Assembly (NCBI RefSeq): GCF_900109175.1
Contig: NZ_FNZE01000003.1
Span: forward strand, 216,174-280,173
Source of the DNA: Pseudomonas linyingensis
GTDB lineage: Bacteria > Pseudomonadota > Gammaproteobacteria > Pseudomonadales > Pseudomonadaceae
Direction: 5' to 3'
DNA: 64,000 nt
Positions 10,068 through 20,433 of the stretch are shown here, in pieces. How positions within the stretch are numbered: position 1 is the stretch's first letter; each line of letters begins with the position of its first letter. The translations under genes and the position numbers were made by a program. A model generated the notes under the pieces. The model searched no databases, was not told the DNA's origin, and saw only the letters and a program-made list of their open reading frames with translations.

Positions 10068-10750
10068 GGTGGTGTGCCCCTGCAGGCTACCCGCATCCTT
10101 ATTTCCGGGTGCGCAAATGCGCGCACAAGACTCGGTGCGGGATGGCGTTAATTGTTTTCTGATGTATTAATGTGCTTGCAATATTGAAGCTAGCAGGGGT
10201 TTTGGTGGCTTCTTGAAGTTCTCTATATGAAATTCGGCGATTGCAGGTTGGCAGGTTTATTTTGAATAATTAATTATGTGTTTAGTTGGCGGCAATAAGT
10301 TGTTGTCGGTGTTGTTGCTGGTTATGGTCGGAATTTTTTTGGCTACTTGCTGCGCGTCGAAGAGTCCGTACTCGCATGTGGCCGGGAACACCGGCGGCGG
10401 TTGGGTTTTCCTTGTTTATCAGCACTTACGGTGTCGGCGAGGTCAGTCTGATGACGCCTGGCAAGCCGGATGGTCGGCAGGATCTGCTGATCTGGCCGTT
10501 GTCTGCTTCGGTTGGGTTTATGAGATGAATATTGTTTTTTGACGTTTAGGTGCGATGTTTTTCTGTCGTCGACGGGGCTGGTCTTTCGTCCAGCGGCATT
10601 GGCTCTCGTCACGATCAAGGACGGTGCGCGCAGCCGTGCCTGCCAAAGGCTCGCCGGCAAGTGGGAGAGCGCTATACAGCAGCCATGTTTTGGGTCTAGG
10701 CTGAACTCGCTGTGGATTTTCAACTGATGAAAAACCAAGGAGTGCGGGCA
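10068..10750. other. A+T-richer region without a convincing gene
   Basis: Between the DUF922 start and the RraB-family start lie 683 bp that are visibly richer in A and T than the rest of the window, especially 10140-10350. One weak open frame (10276-10542, plus strand) begins like a lipoprotein or signal-anchored peptide (KLLSVLLLVMVGIFLATCCAS). It has no ribosome site, and its second half looks like an out-of-frame reading. The +1-shifted frame (about 10400-10525) reads more like protein (FSLFISTYGVGEVSLMTPG). It may be a decayed gene or part of an interspersed repeat. A promoter for the downstream gene is probably at its right end. Confidence 0.45.
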
Positions 10751-11089
10751 ATGGCTACGATCGCTCCAGACGATATCAGCAGCACCGTTTTGCGCCGGAT
10801 GAAGGAGGGTGGTTTCGACTTTGCCCGCGTTCATCCGATCGAGTTTTATGCGATTTTCACCGACGAGGAGAAAGCGCGGCAGGCGGCAAGGAGTTTCCGC
10901 GGCGAATCGCTGAATGCCCAGGTCAGTCAGCGTGAGGGGGGCTGGCACTTGCAGGTGAGCAAGGTGATGTACGCAACCCATGCCGGCATCGATGATTTCG
11001 AGCATGACCTACAGGAGCTGGTAGCTCCGTTGGGTGGCGTACTGGATGGCTGGGGCGTGACCCAGGAGGTGGTCGAAACGCGACCCTGA
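10751..11089 (+). CDS. RraB-family protein (ribonuclease E inhibitor RraB-like)
   Basis: The 112-residue soluble protein matches the RraB fold. It starts with DDISSTVLRRMKEGGFDFARVHPIEFYAIF, has a central two-strand unit (GWHLQVSKVMYATH) and ends with a GGVLDGWGV motif. In E. coli RraB binds RNase E and alters mRNA decay. Whether this divergent copy does so is inference. I prefer the ATG at 10751 because AAGGAG lies 8 bp upstream; the in-frame ATG at 10727 has no such site. It stands alone between the A+T-rich gap and the sigma-54 region. Confidence 0.72.
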   Translation: MATIAPDDISSTVLRRMKEGGFDFARVHPIEFYAIFTDEEKARQAARSFRGESLNAQVSQREGGWHLQVSKVMYATHAGIDDFEHDLQELVAPLGGVLDGWGVTQEVVETRP

Positions 11090-11163
11090 AGGCTTGCTGG
11101 AAGGTAATCCCGTTCGCCGTTGCAGGAGCAGCGGCGGAGGGAATTTCTATTGTTGCCCGACTT

Positions 11164-11179
11164 CCGGGCACGTGCCCGG
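11164..11179. repeat. Perfect 16-bp palindrome CCGGGCAC/GTGCCCGG
   Basis: CCGGGCACGTGCCCGG is a perfect dyad 75 bp after the RraB-family stop. No T run follows, so it is not a standard terminator. It could be part of the RraB mRNA 3' end or a protein-binding site upstream of the sigma-54 promoter. Confidence 0.45.
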
Positions 11180-11238
11180 TGAGTGATGGCCGGTCTGCGT
11201 TGTTTTGAGGCATGCACTTTGCCGGCGCAGGAACGCGG

Positions 11239-11255
11239 TGCGCCATTTTGGCGCG
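11239..11255 (+). promoter_or_regulatory. NtrC-like upstream activator site
   Basis: TGCGCC-ATTT-TGGCGCG matches the NtrC site consensus TGCACC-N4-TGGTGCA at all but three defined positions and contains the perfect dyad GCGCC-N5-GGCGC. Its centre lies about 86 bp upstream of the predicted start of transcription from the sigma-54 promoter at 11307-11322, a normal enhancer distance. Binding by NtrC rather than another enhancer-binding protein is inference. Confidence 0.5.
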
Positions 11256-11306
11256 CTGGTGCCTGTTTTTTTGTATAAGTATCTGATTTAAATGGAATTA
11301 TAAGAA

Positions 11307-11322
11307 TGGCGCGGCTCTTGCA
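11307..11322 (+). promoter_or_regulatory. Sigma-54 (RpoN) promoter
   Basis: TGGCGCG-GCTC-TTGCA differs from the consensus TGGCACG-N4-TTGCA at one base and keeps the diagnostic GG (11308-11309) and GC (11320-11321) with exactly 10 bp between them. Transcription should begin near 11333, 29 bp before the ATG at 11362. It would exclude the in-frame ATG at 11329, which supports the chosen gene start. Confidence 0.78.
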
Positions 11323-11361
11323 TTATCCATGGCAAGAGGCACAAACAGGGAGCCCGCGAGC

Positions 11362-12801
11362 ATGGTTCGCAGCACTTACGATGAGATGTACGACGTCCGG
11401 GGCGATTGCCGGGCACACTATCGAACCTTCGCCCGCTGGTTGGCCGCCACGCCGGCCGAGCAGCTGGAGCAGCGCCGACGCGAGGCGGACCTGTTGTTCC
11501 ATCGCGCGGGCATCACCTTCACCCTGTATGGCGACGATCAGGGTACCGAGCGCCTGATCCCCTTCGATACCATCCCGCGCAGCATCCCGGCGAGCGAATG
11601 GCGCAAGATCGAACAGGGCTGCATCCAGCGCGTACGTGCGCTGAACATGTTCCTCAGCGACCTCTATCACGACCAGCGCATCGTCAAGGCCGGGATCGTC
11701 CCGGCCGAGCAGGTGCTGGCCAACGAGGGCTACCAGCTGGCGATGCAGGGCATCGACCTGCCGCACAACCTCTATGCGCATATCGCCGGAGTTGATCTGG
11801 TGCGCGATGGCGACGGCACCTACTACGTGCTGGAAGACAACCTGCGTACGCCCAGCGGCGTTTCCTACATGCTGGAAAACCGCAAGATGATGATGCGCCT
11901 GTTCCCGGAGCTGTTCGCCGGGCAGCGCATCGCGCCGGTCAACCACTATCCTAACCTGCTGTTGGATACCCTGAAGAGTTCCAGCCTGGTGGACCACCCC
12001 AGCGTGGTGGTGCTGACCCCCGGTCGCTACAACAGCGCCTACTTCGAGCACGCCTTCCTGGCCCGCGAGATGGGCGTCGAGCTGGTGGAGGGGGCCGACC
12101 TGTTCGTGCGCGACGAGCGCGTGTACATGCGCACCACCGCCGGCCCGCAGCCGGTCGACGTGATCTACCGGCGCATCGACGACGCCTTCCTCGATCCGCT
12201 GGCCTTCAATCCCGACTCCATGCTCGGCGTGCCCGGCCTGCTGGCGGCCTACCGCAAGGGCAACGTGGTGCTGGCCAACGCCATCGGTACCGGAGTGGCC
12301 GACGACAAGTCGATCTATCCCTACGTCCCGGAGATGATCCGCTTCTATCTGGACGAGGAGCCCATCCTGCAGAACGTGCCGACCTGGCAGTGCCGCAAGC
12401 CGGCCGAGCTGTCCCACGTACTGGCCAACCTCGAGCAACTGGTGGTCAAGGAGACCCAGGGCTCCGGTGGCTACGGCATGCTGGTCGGCCCGGCCGCCAG
12501 CCAGGCGGAGATCGAGACCTTCCGCGCCCGCCTCAAGGCCAACCCGGCAGCCTACATCGCCCAGCCGACCCTCAGCCTGTCGACCTGTCCGACCTTCGTC
12601 GACAGCGGCATCGCGCCGCGGCACATCGACCTGCGGCCGTTCGTGCTGTCCGGTCGCGAGGTGCGCCTGGTCCCCGGTGGCCTGACCCGCGTGGCGCTGC
12701 GCGAGGGCTCCCTGGTGGTGAACTCGTCGCAGGGCGGCGGCACCAAGGACACCTGGGTGGTCGAGGAACCGACCGTCGCCGCTGAATCACGCGAAGTCTG
12801 A
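11362..12801 (+). CDS. Circularly permuted ATP-grasp protein (DUF404/DUF407 type)
   Basis: The 479-residue cytosolic protein belongs to the circularly permuted ATP-grasp family, predicted to form amide or peptide bonds using ATP through an acyl-phosphate. Visible features are YVLEDNLRTPSGVSYMLENR in the first third, the ATP-grasp lysine/glycine loop VVKETQGSGGYGMLVGP and a late nucleotide/metal segment (RPFVLSGREVRLVPGGLTRVAL). The ATG at 11362 follows AGGGAG and is downstream of the predicted sigma-54 start site. It is followed 12 bp later by an alpha-E gene and then a transglutaminase gene, the usual partners of this family. The product of the pathway is unknown. Confidence 0.88.
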   Translation: MVRSTYDEMYDVRGDCRAHYRTFARWLAATPAEQLEQRRREADLLFHRAGITFTLYGDDQGTERLIPFDTIPRSIPASEWRKIEQGCIQRVRALNMFLSDLYHDQRIVKAGIVPAEQVLANEGYQLAMQGIDLPHNLYAHIAGVDLVRDGDGTYYVLEDNLRTPSGVSYMLENRKMMMRLFPELFAGQRIAPVNHYPNLLLDTLKSSSLVDHPSVVVLTPGRYNSAYFEHAFLAREMGVELVEGADLFVRDERVYMRTTAGPQPVDVIYRRIDDAFLDPLAFNPDSMLGVPGLLAAYRKGNVVLANAIGTGVADDKSIYPYVPEMIRFYLDEEPILQNVPTWQCRKPAELSHVLANLEQLVVKETQGSGGYGMLVGPAASQAEIETFRARLKANPAAYIAQPTLSLSTCPTFVDSGIAPRHIDLRPFVLSGREVRLVPGGLTRVALREGSLVVNSSQGGGTKDTWVVEEPTVAAESREV

Positions 12802-12813
12802 GCGAGAACCGTC

Positions 12814-13758
12814 ATGCTGAGTCGTACTGCTGCCGATCTGTACTGGATGTCGCGCTATCTGGAGCGCGCGGAAAACATGGCGCGGATGCTGGATGTCAGC
12901 CATTCGCTGTCGCTGATGCCGCAGGGCGGTCGCGGCGATGGCTTGGAAGAGCTGGCCATGCCGCTGCTGATCACCGGCACCCTGGATGCCTATCTGGAGC
13001 GCCATGGCGAGCTGGACGCCGAGCGCATCCTGCACTTTTTCGCCCTCGATGCCGACAATCCGGCGAGCCTCTACAGTTGCCTGCGCGCGGCGCGGGCCAA
13101 CGCCCACGCGGTGCGCGGGCGGATCACCGCCGACGTCTGGGAGAACATCAATGCCACCTGGCTGGAGATGCGCCACATCGCCGCGCAGTCGCCGGCGAAT
13201 TTCGGTGCCAGCCATTTCTGCGAGTGGGTAAAGGAGCGCTCGCACCTGTTCCGCGGTGCCACCGAGGGCACCATCATGCGCGGCAATGCCTACCGCTTCA
13301 TCCGTCTCGGCACCTTCATCGAGCGCGCGGACAATACCCTGCGTCTGCTCGACGCCCGCAACCAGCTGATGGGCGACGAGCCGCCGGGCGACTCCTCAGC
13401 ACGCGACTACTTCCAGTGGAGTGCGCTGCTGCGCGCGCTGTCGGCCTACGAGGCGCATGCCGCCCTGTATCGCGGCTCGCCCAGGGTCGCCCAGGTGGCC
13501 GAGCTGCTGCTGCTGCGCCCCGAGGTGCCACGCTCGCTGCGCAGCTGCATCGGCGCCCTGAGCCAGATCCTCGCCGAGATTCCCGGCAACAATGGACGCC
13601 CTGCCCAGCGCATGGCCGCCGAGCTGGAGGCGCGCCTGCGCTTCACCGGCATCGAGGAGGTGCTGGAGGAGGGACTGCAGGCCTGGATTCACGACTACAT
13701 CCTGCTGGTGCGCCAGCTGGGTAGCGCCGTCCACAGTGCCTATCTGGAGGCCGTATGA
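12814..13758 (+). CDS. Alpha-E domain protein
   Basis: The 314-residue protein is almost entirely alpha-helical and starts MLSRTAADLYWMSRYLERAENMARMLD, the hallmark of the alpha-E family. These proteins are found beside, or fused to, circularly permuted ATP-grasp ligases and are thought to be functional partners of unknown activity. Internal helices repeat E/R-rich patterns (GTFIERADNTLRLLDAR resembles the N-terminal helix). Its stop overlaps the ATG of the transglutaminase gene by 4 bp, so the two are translationally coupled. Confidence 0.88.
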   Translation: MLSRTAADLYWMSRYLERAENMARMLDVSHSLSLMPQGGRGDGLEELAMPLLITGTLDAYLERHGELDAERILHFFALDADNPASLYSCLRAARANAHAVRGRITADVWENINATWLEMRHIAAQSPANFGASHFCEWVKERSHLFRGATEGTIMRGNAYRFIRLGTFIERADNTLRLLDARNQLMGDEPPGDSSARDYFQWSALLRALSAYEAHAALYRGSPRVAQVAELLLLRPEVPRSLRSCIGALSQILAEIPGNNGRPAQRMAAELEARLRFTGIEEVLEEGLQAWIHDYILLVRQLGSAVHSAYLEAV

Positions 13759-14558
13759 AGCTCGCCATCCATCACGGCACCACCTATCGCTACGCCGACC
13801 AGGTGCGTGCCAGCATTCAGTATCTGCGCCTGACGCCGCAGGACAGCCCGCGCCAGCGGGTACTCGACTGGGCGCTGGAGCTGCCGCAGTCGGCCCATGC
13901 ACAGCGCGACGGCCACGGCAACATTCTGCACGTGCTGACCCTCGACGAGCCGCATCAGGCCATCGTCATCAAGGCTCATGGCCATGTGGAGATCGACGAG
14001 AGCTGCGAGAGCGAGAGCGATCCGGGCTCGCCGCTACCCTACCTGTGCAGCACCGCCCTGACCGCGGCCGATGCCGCCCTGCGCACGTTTGCGCGCAGCG
14101 TGTGTGGCAAGTCGCGCGACCGCGCGGCACTGATCGGCTTGATGGAGCGCTTGTACCAGCACATGCCCTTCACCCCGGGCGCGACCCGCGTCGAGACCAC
14201 CGCTGCGCAGGCCTTCGCCCTGGGCGCCGGAGTCTGCCAGGACCACACCCATGTGTTCCTCGCCTGCGTGCGCAGTCTGGGCATTCCGGCGCGCTATGTG
14301 TCCGGCTACCTGTGCGCCGCGGGCAGCGACCAACTGGTCAGCCATGCCTGGGCCGAGGCCTGGCTCGAGGGCGCCTGGTACAGCTTCGACGTGACCAACC
14401 AACTGGCCCGTCCCGAGCGCCACCTCAAGCTCGCGGTCGGCCTCGACTATCTCGACGCCTGCCCGGTGCGCGGCATGTGCCGCGGCGGCGGTCAGGAGCA
14501 GATGCACGCCCAGTTGCAGGTGGTCCCCCAGCAGCAGGAACAAGCGCAGGAGCAGTGA
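13755..14558 (+). CDS. Transglutaminase-like cysteine protease family protein
   Basis: The 267-residue protein has a bacterial transglutaminase N-terminal domain (MKLAIHHGTTYRYADQV) and a transglutaminase-like core. The catalytic triad is Cys161 (GAGVCQDH), His197 (VSHAWAE) and Asp212 (SFDVTN). Such proteins are usually peptidases or amidases rather than cross-linkers. It has no signal peptide and is the third gene of the ATP-grasp/alpha-E operon, where it is predicted to process or release the ligated product. A C-terminal Gln/Glu-rich tail (QVVPQQQEQAQEQ) is unusual and probably disordered. Confidence 0.88.
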   Translation: MKLAIHHGTTYRYADQVRASIQYLRLTPQDSPRQRVLDWALELPQSAHAQRDGHGNILHVLTLDEPHQAIVIKAHGHVEIDESCESESDPGSPLPYLCSTALTAADAALRTFARSVCGKSRDRAALIGLMERLYQHMPFTPGATRVETTAAQAFALGAGVCQDHTHVFLACVRSLGIPARYVSGYLCAAGSDQLVSHAWAEAWLEGAWYSFDVTNQLARPERHLKLAVGLDYLDACPVRGMCRGGGQEQMHAQLQVVPQQQEQAQEQ

Positions 14559-14597
14559 TTGCCGCGGCCGCCGGCCGCACGGGTTGCGCGGCGGCCC

Positions 14598-14620
14598 GGC
14601 GCCCATGGCGAGTGGGCGCC
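14598..14620. terminator. Hairpin between convergent genes
   Basis: GGCGCCCA / TGGGCGCC forms an 8-bp stem in the 69 bp between the stops of the transglutaminase and P-type ATPase genes. There is no clear T tract on either side, so termination is plausible from position rather than from structure. Confidence 0.4.
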
Positions 14621-14627
14621 GCTTCGG

Positions 14628-17306
<2,679 letters not shown>

Positions 17307-17369
17307 GGGGGTTCTCCTGGTGGTAACCGATCAAGGGCGATTCGCGTCGCCAGCGGCAAGTATGGGGGC

Positions 17370-18131
17370 TCAGCCATCCGGGCGCTCGTAGACGTACGGC
17401 TCCATCAGGTCCTGCATGCTGTAGAAGCCCTTGTCCCGCGCCAGCAGGTTCTTCGCGGCGAACAGCACGCCATTGCCGAAGGCCTCACGGGCGATGGACT
17501 CGTGGCTGAGGCGCACGGTCTGGTAGGGAAAGCCGAAGAGGATCTCATGGCGGCCGACGATGCCGCCGGCGCGGATCGATTTGATGTCGTCGCTGCATTG
17601 ATCGAGGGTTTCCGCGATGACCCTGGCGGTGCCGGAGGTTTCCGGCTTGGCGGCAAAGTGCTCCTCGATGATCGCGATGTCGGCCTCGGGAGCGATCTGC
17701 TTGAGGATCTTCGCCGCCAGGATCAGGAAGTTGATGCCGATGGTGATGTTCGGCGACCAGAGCACCTGGGTGTGCTCGGCCAGTGCCCGCAGCTGCTCGA
17801 CGCGCTCCTCGGGATACTGGGATATGGCGCTGATAATGGCGATGCCGCGCTGGCCTGCTTCGCGGGCATACAGGTCGAGGCCGTCGGCGCTGGAGAAGTC
17901 GATGATCACATCGACCGGATGGCGGTCGAGCAGGCTGTCCATGGCGATCTCGTCTCTGCCGAAGATCAGCGCGGGGTTGTCCGAGGTCACGCCCAGGCAG
18001 TCAGCGGCCGACTTGCGCTCGGGATTGGCCGAGCCGCGGATGACCCACTGCAGTGCAGTGGCGTCGCTTTCAAGCAGAACGGAGGCGACAGATTTGCCTG
18101 TGCGTCCGAAACCAATCAATCCAACCTTCAA
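17370..18131 (-). CDS. DapB-like reductase (divergent dihydrodipicolinate reductase homologue)
   Basis: The 253-residue NAD(P)-binding protein has an N-terminal Rossmann motif (VGLIGFGRTG, residues 3-12), VIIDFSSADGLDLYAREA and SPNITIGINFLI, all arranged as in DapB. The catalytic motif is altered: canonical E-x-H-H-x-x-K-x-D-A-P-S-G-T-A is here EEHFAAKPETSGTA (156-169). It lacks the second His and the Asp-Ala-Pro and is one residue shorter. It is probably a reductase acting on a different imine or cyclic substrate. I chose the TTG at 18131, preceded by GAGG, because it starts right before the Rossmann strand; an ATG 18 codons upstream has a poorly spaced ribosome site. Confidence 0.75.
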   Translation of the reverse strand: MKVGLIGFGRTGKSVASVLLESDATALQWVIRGSANPERKSAADCLGVTSDNPALIFGRDEIAMDSLLDRHPVDVIIDFSSADGLDLYAREAGQRGIAIISAISQYPEERVEQLRALAEHTQVLWSPNITIGINFLILAAKILKQIAPEADIAIIEEHFAAKPETSGTARVIAETLDQCSDDIKSIRAGGIVGRHEILFGFPYQTVRLSHESIAREAFGNGVLFAAKNLLARDKGFYSMQDLMEPYVYERPDG

Positions 18132-18535
18132 TTTCCATGTCCTCGAGTGTCTGATTGTTGTTGTCCGAATACGCATACTCCCGGGGAAAATGACTGCGCG
18201 TTCAATGTGTTGTGGCTGGTCCGGGCGGACCGACCGTGTCCCGACCATAACCCATGCTGGCGCGATGGGTCCACGCGCCGGGCTGGCGCCAAGGCTGCGC
18301 GATGGATGTGACGATTGCGGGACACTGCGCCACAGCCCCCGGCTCACGGGGGCTGTGGCCTCGTAATATCCCGCAATAAAACCACGGTCTTTGCCGCCCG
18401 GCCGCGGCTGCTCGCCCTGCGGCGGGGGCCGCCGGTTGCGCCAAGCGTGGACGCGCCGGCAATTCGGCACCGATCCGCTTTGCCTCGTGCGGTTGGCCCA
18501 GTACGATCAGCGCTTTTCGCGAAGGGAGTACGCGC
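18132..18535. other. Divergent intergenic region with structured DNA
   Basis: These 404 bp separate the start of the DapB-like gene (minus) and moxR (plus), so they should hold both promoters. No good sigma-70 hexamer pair stands out. The segment 18240-18310 is rich in short GCGC/GGCGCC motifs, and a nested inverted repeat occupies 18314-18377. A GAAGGGAG ribosome site lies directly before moxR. I find no open frame with coding character. Confidence 0.55.
18314..18377. repeat. Nested inverted repeat (two stacked stems)
   Basis: An outer 9-bp stem, ATTGCGGGA (18314-18322) with TCCCGCAAT (18369-18377), encloses a perfect 12-bp inner stem, CCACAGCCCCCG (18330-18341) with CGGGGGCTGTGG (18347-18358), and a 5-nt loop. 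No T tract follows on either strand. It lies upstream of two divergent genes, so a simple gene-end terminator is unlikely. Confidence 0.7.
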
Positions 18536-19453
18536 ATGCGCACCCAATTGGACAGCTGCCTGGCCGCCGTCAATCAGGTTCTGCTCGGCAAGGACAGACA
18601 GGTGCGCCTGGCCCTGGCCTGCCTGCTGGCCCGCGGCCATCTGCTGCTGGAAGACCTGCCGGGGATGGGCAAGACCACCCTCAGCCATACCCTGGCCAGG
18701 GTGCTGGGCCTCAGTTACCAGCGCATCCAGTTCACCTCCGACCTGCTGCCCGGCGACATCCTCGGTACCTCGGTATTCAACCGCGAGAGTGGGCAGTTCA
18801 TCTTCCATCCGGGACCGATCTTCGCCGAGCTGGTACTGGCCGACGAGATCAACCGTGCCACCCCGAAGAGCCAGAGCGCCCTGCTCGAGGCGATGGAGGA
18901 GGGCCAGGTGACCATCGAGGGTGCCACCCGGCCGCTGCCCGAACCGTTCTTTGTCATCGCCACGCAGAACCCCAGTTGCCAGGGCGGCACCTTCGCCCTG
19001 CCCGAGTCGCAGCTCGATCGCTTTCTCATGCGCGTCTCGCTCGGCTATCCGGCGCGCAGTGCCGAGAAGGCGCTGCTGCAGGGCGAGGCGCGCCGCGACC
19101 TGCTGCCGCGTCTGGAGCCGATCCTCGACCACGCCGCGCTGGCACGGATCCAGGCCGAGGTGCCGGCCGTGCATGCCAGCGATGCGGTGATCGATTATGT
19201 CCTGCGCCTGGCCGAGGCGACCCGTACCCAGCCGGCCTTTGCCCTTGGCCTGTCGCCGCGCGGCAGCCTGGCGCTGCTCGCTGCGGCGCGGGCCTGGGCG
19301 ATGTTGGCCGGCCGCGACTATGTGATTCCCGAGGACGTGCAGGCGGTGCTGCCATCGGTGGCCGGCCATCGCCTGCGCGACCAGGCCGACCCGGCCGGGC
19401 ATGGCGGTGGCGCGCTGGTGCAGTGGCTGCTGCGCGAAGTGACGCCGTTCTGA
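18536..19453 (+). CDS. MoxR-type AAA+ ATPase
   Basis: The 305-residue MoxR-family ATPase acts as a chaperone-like remodeller, usually with a DUF58 partner. It has the Walker A motif GMGKTTLS, Walker B VLADEINR, sensor 1 ATQNP and an arginine-finger region ESQLDRF. MoxR-DUF58-transglutaminase loci are common, and in P. aeruginosa the homologous genes flank the essential tgpA. Its stop overlaps the ATG of the DUF58 gene, so translation is coupled. A role in assembling or activating a membrane complex is inferred from that context. Confidence 0.92.
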   Translation: MRTQLDSCLAAVNQVLLGKDRQVRLALACLLARGHLLLEDLPGMGKTTLSHTLARVLGLSYQRIQFTSDLLPGDILGTSVFNRESGQFIFHPGPIFAELVLADEINRATPKSQSALLEAMEEGQVTIEGATRPLPEPFFVIATQNPSCQGGTFALPESQLDRFLMRVSLGYPARSAEKALLQGEARRDLLPRLEPILDHAALARIQAEVPAVHASDAVIDYVLRLAEATRTQPAFALGLSPRGSLALLAAARAWAMLAGRDYVIPEDVQAVLPSVAGHRLRDQADPAGHGGGALVQWLLREVTPF

Positions 19454-20433
19454 TGCCCGCCCGCCTGTTTGCCGCGCGCTGGAGTCGCTGGCTGGAGAGA
19501 CGCATTCCGCCGGCCCGCCAGGTGCGCCTGGACCAGCGCCGGATCTTCATCCTGCCCACCCCTCAGGGACTGATGTTCGGCGTGGCGCTGCTGCTGATGC
19601 TGCTGGCGGCGATCAACTACCAGAACAGCCTGGCCTACGGGCTGACCTTCCTGCTGCTGTCGCTGGGCTTGGTCACCATCCTGCATACCTACCGCAACCT
19701 GGCCGGCCTGGTGCTGGCCGCAGGCGAGGCACCGCCGGTGTTCGCTGGCGAGCAGGCCGGCTTTCGCCTGCGCCTGCAGAGCAGCGGGCGGGCCCATCGT
19801 GGCATCGCCCTGGGTTGGCCGCCGGCGCCGTTGCAGCCAGTGGAGATCGAGGCCGACGGCAGCAGCGAAGTTGAGCTGTTCCTGCCCGCCCGCCAGCGCG
19901 GCTGGCTGCGTGCGCCGCGCCTGCGGGTCGAGAGCCGCTTCCCCCTCGGCCTGCTGGTGGCCTGGAGCTGGGTCGATCTGGACCTGGCGGCGCTGGTCTA
20001 TCCGCGCCCGCAGAGCGGCGAGCTGCCGCCCGCCGGTGGCGGCGTGGAGGACGACGAGGAGCCGGGCATGGCCAGCACGCGCAGCGGCGTCGACGATTTT
20101 CAGGGGCTGCGACCCTATCAGAGCGGCGATTCGCGACGCCGACTGCACTGGAAGGCCTGGTCGCGCGGTCAGGGGCTGCTGGTGAAGGACTTCGCCGAGC
20201 TGCAGGGCCATGACCTGTGGCTGGACTTCGACAGCCTCGGCGGCGATCGCGAAGCGCGCCTGTCGCTGCTCTGCCACTGGGTGGTGCAGTTGGCCGGCCA
20301 TGAGCAACCCTTCGGCTTGCGCCTGCCGAGGGTGACTCGTGCGCCCGGCAGCGGTGCGCTGCAGCGTGACCTGTGCCTGCGCGAGCTGGCGCTGTTCGGC
20401 CTGCCGGCCAACCCGGCGGAGGGGCGTCCATGA
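19453..20433 (+). CDS. DUF58 domain protein
   Basis: The 326-residue membrane-anchored protein has two hydrophobic helices (about residues 38-75: GLMFGVALLLMLLAAI, then LTFLLLSLGLVTIL). A soluble domain follows with the DUF58 core FQGLRPYQSGDSRRRLHWKAW, usually related to a von Willebrand A fold. It overlaps moxR at ATGA-like spacing, and tgpA overlaps its own stop by 4 bp. I chose the ATG at 19453 because it is at the coupling junction; the upstream open frame runs out of phase inside moxR. It is predicted to be the MoxR client or adaptor. Confidence 0.9.
   Translation: MPARLFAARWSRWLERRIPPARQVRLDQRRIFILPTPQGLMFGVALLLMLLAAINYQNSLAYGLTFLLLSLGLVTILHTYRNLAGLVLAAGEAPPVFAGEQAGFRLRLQSSGRAHRGIALGWPPAPLQPVEIEADGSSEVELFLPARQRGWLRAPRLRVESRFPLGLLVAWSWVDLDLAALVYPRPQSGELPPAGGGVEDDEEPGMASTRSGVDDFQGLRPYQSGDSRRRLHWKAWSRGQGLLVKDFAELQGHDLWLDFDSLGGDREARLSLLCHWVVQLAGHEQPFGLRLPRVTRAPGSGALQRDLCLRELALFGLPANPAEGRP

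Noticed and set aside
10276-10542. 88-residue open frame as a real lipoprotein gene
   Set aside because: No ribosome site, non-canonical second half and overlap with a better-looking frame; kept only as a possible remnant.
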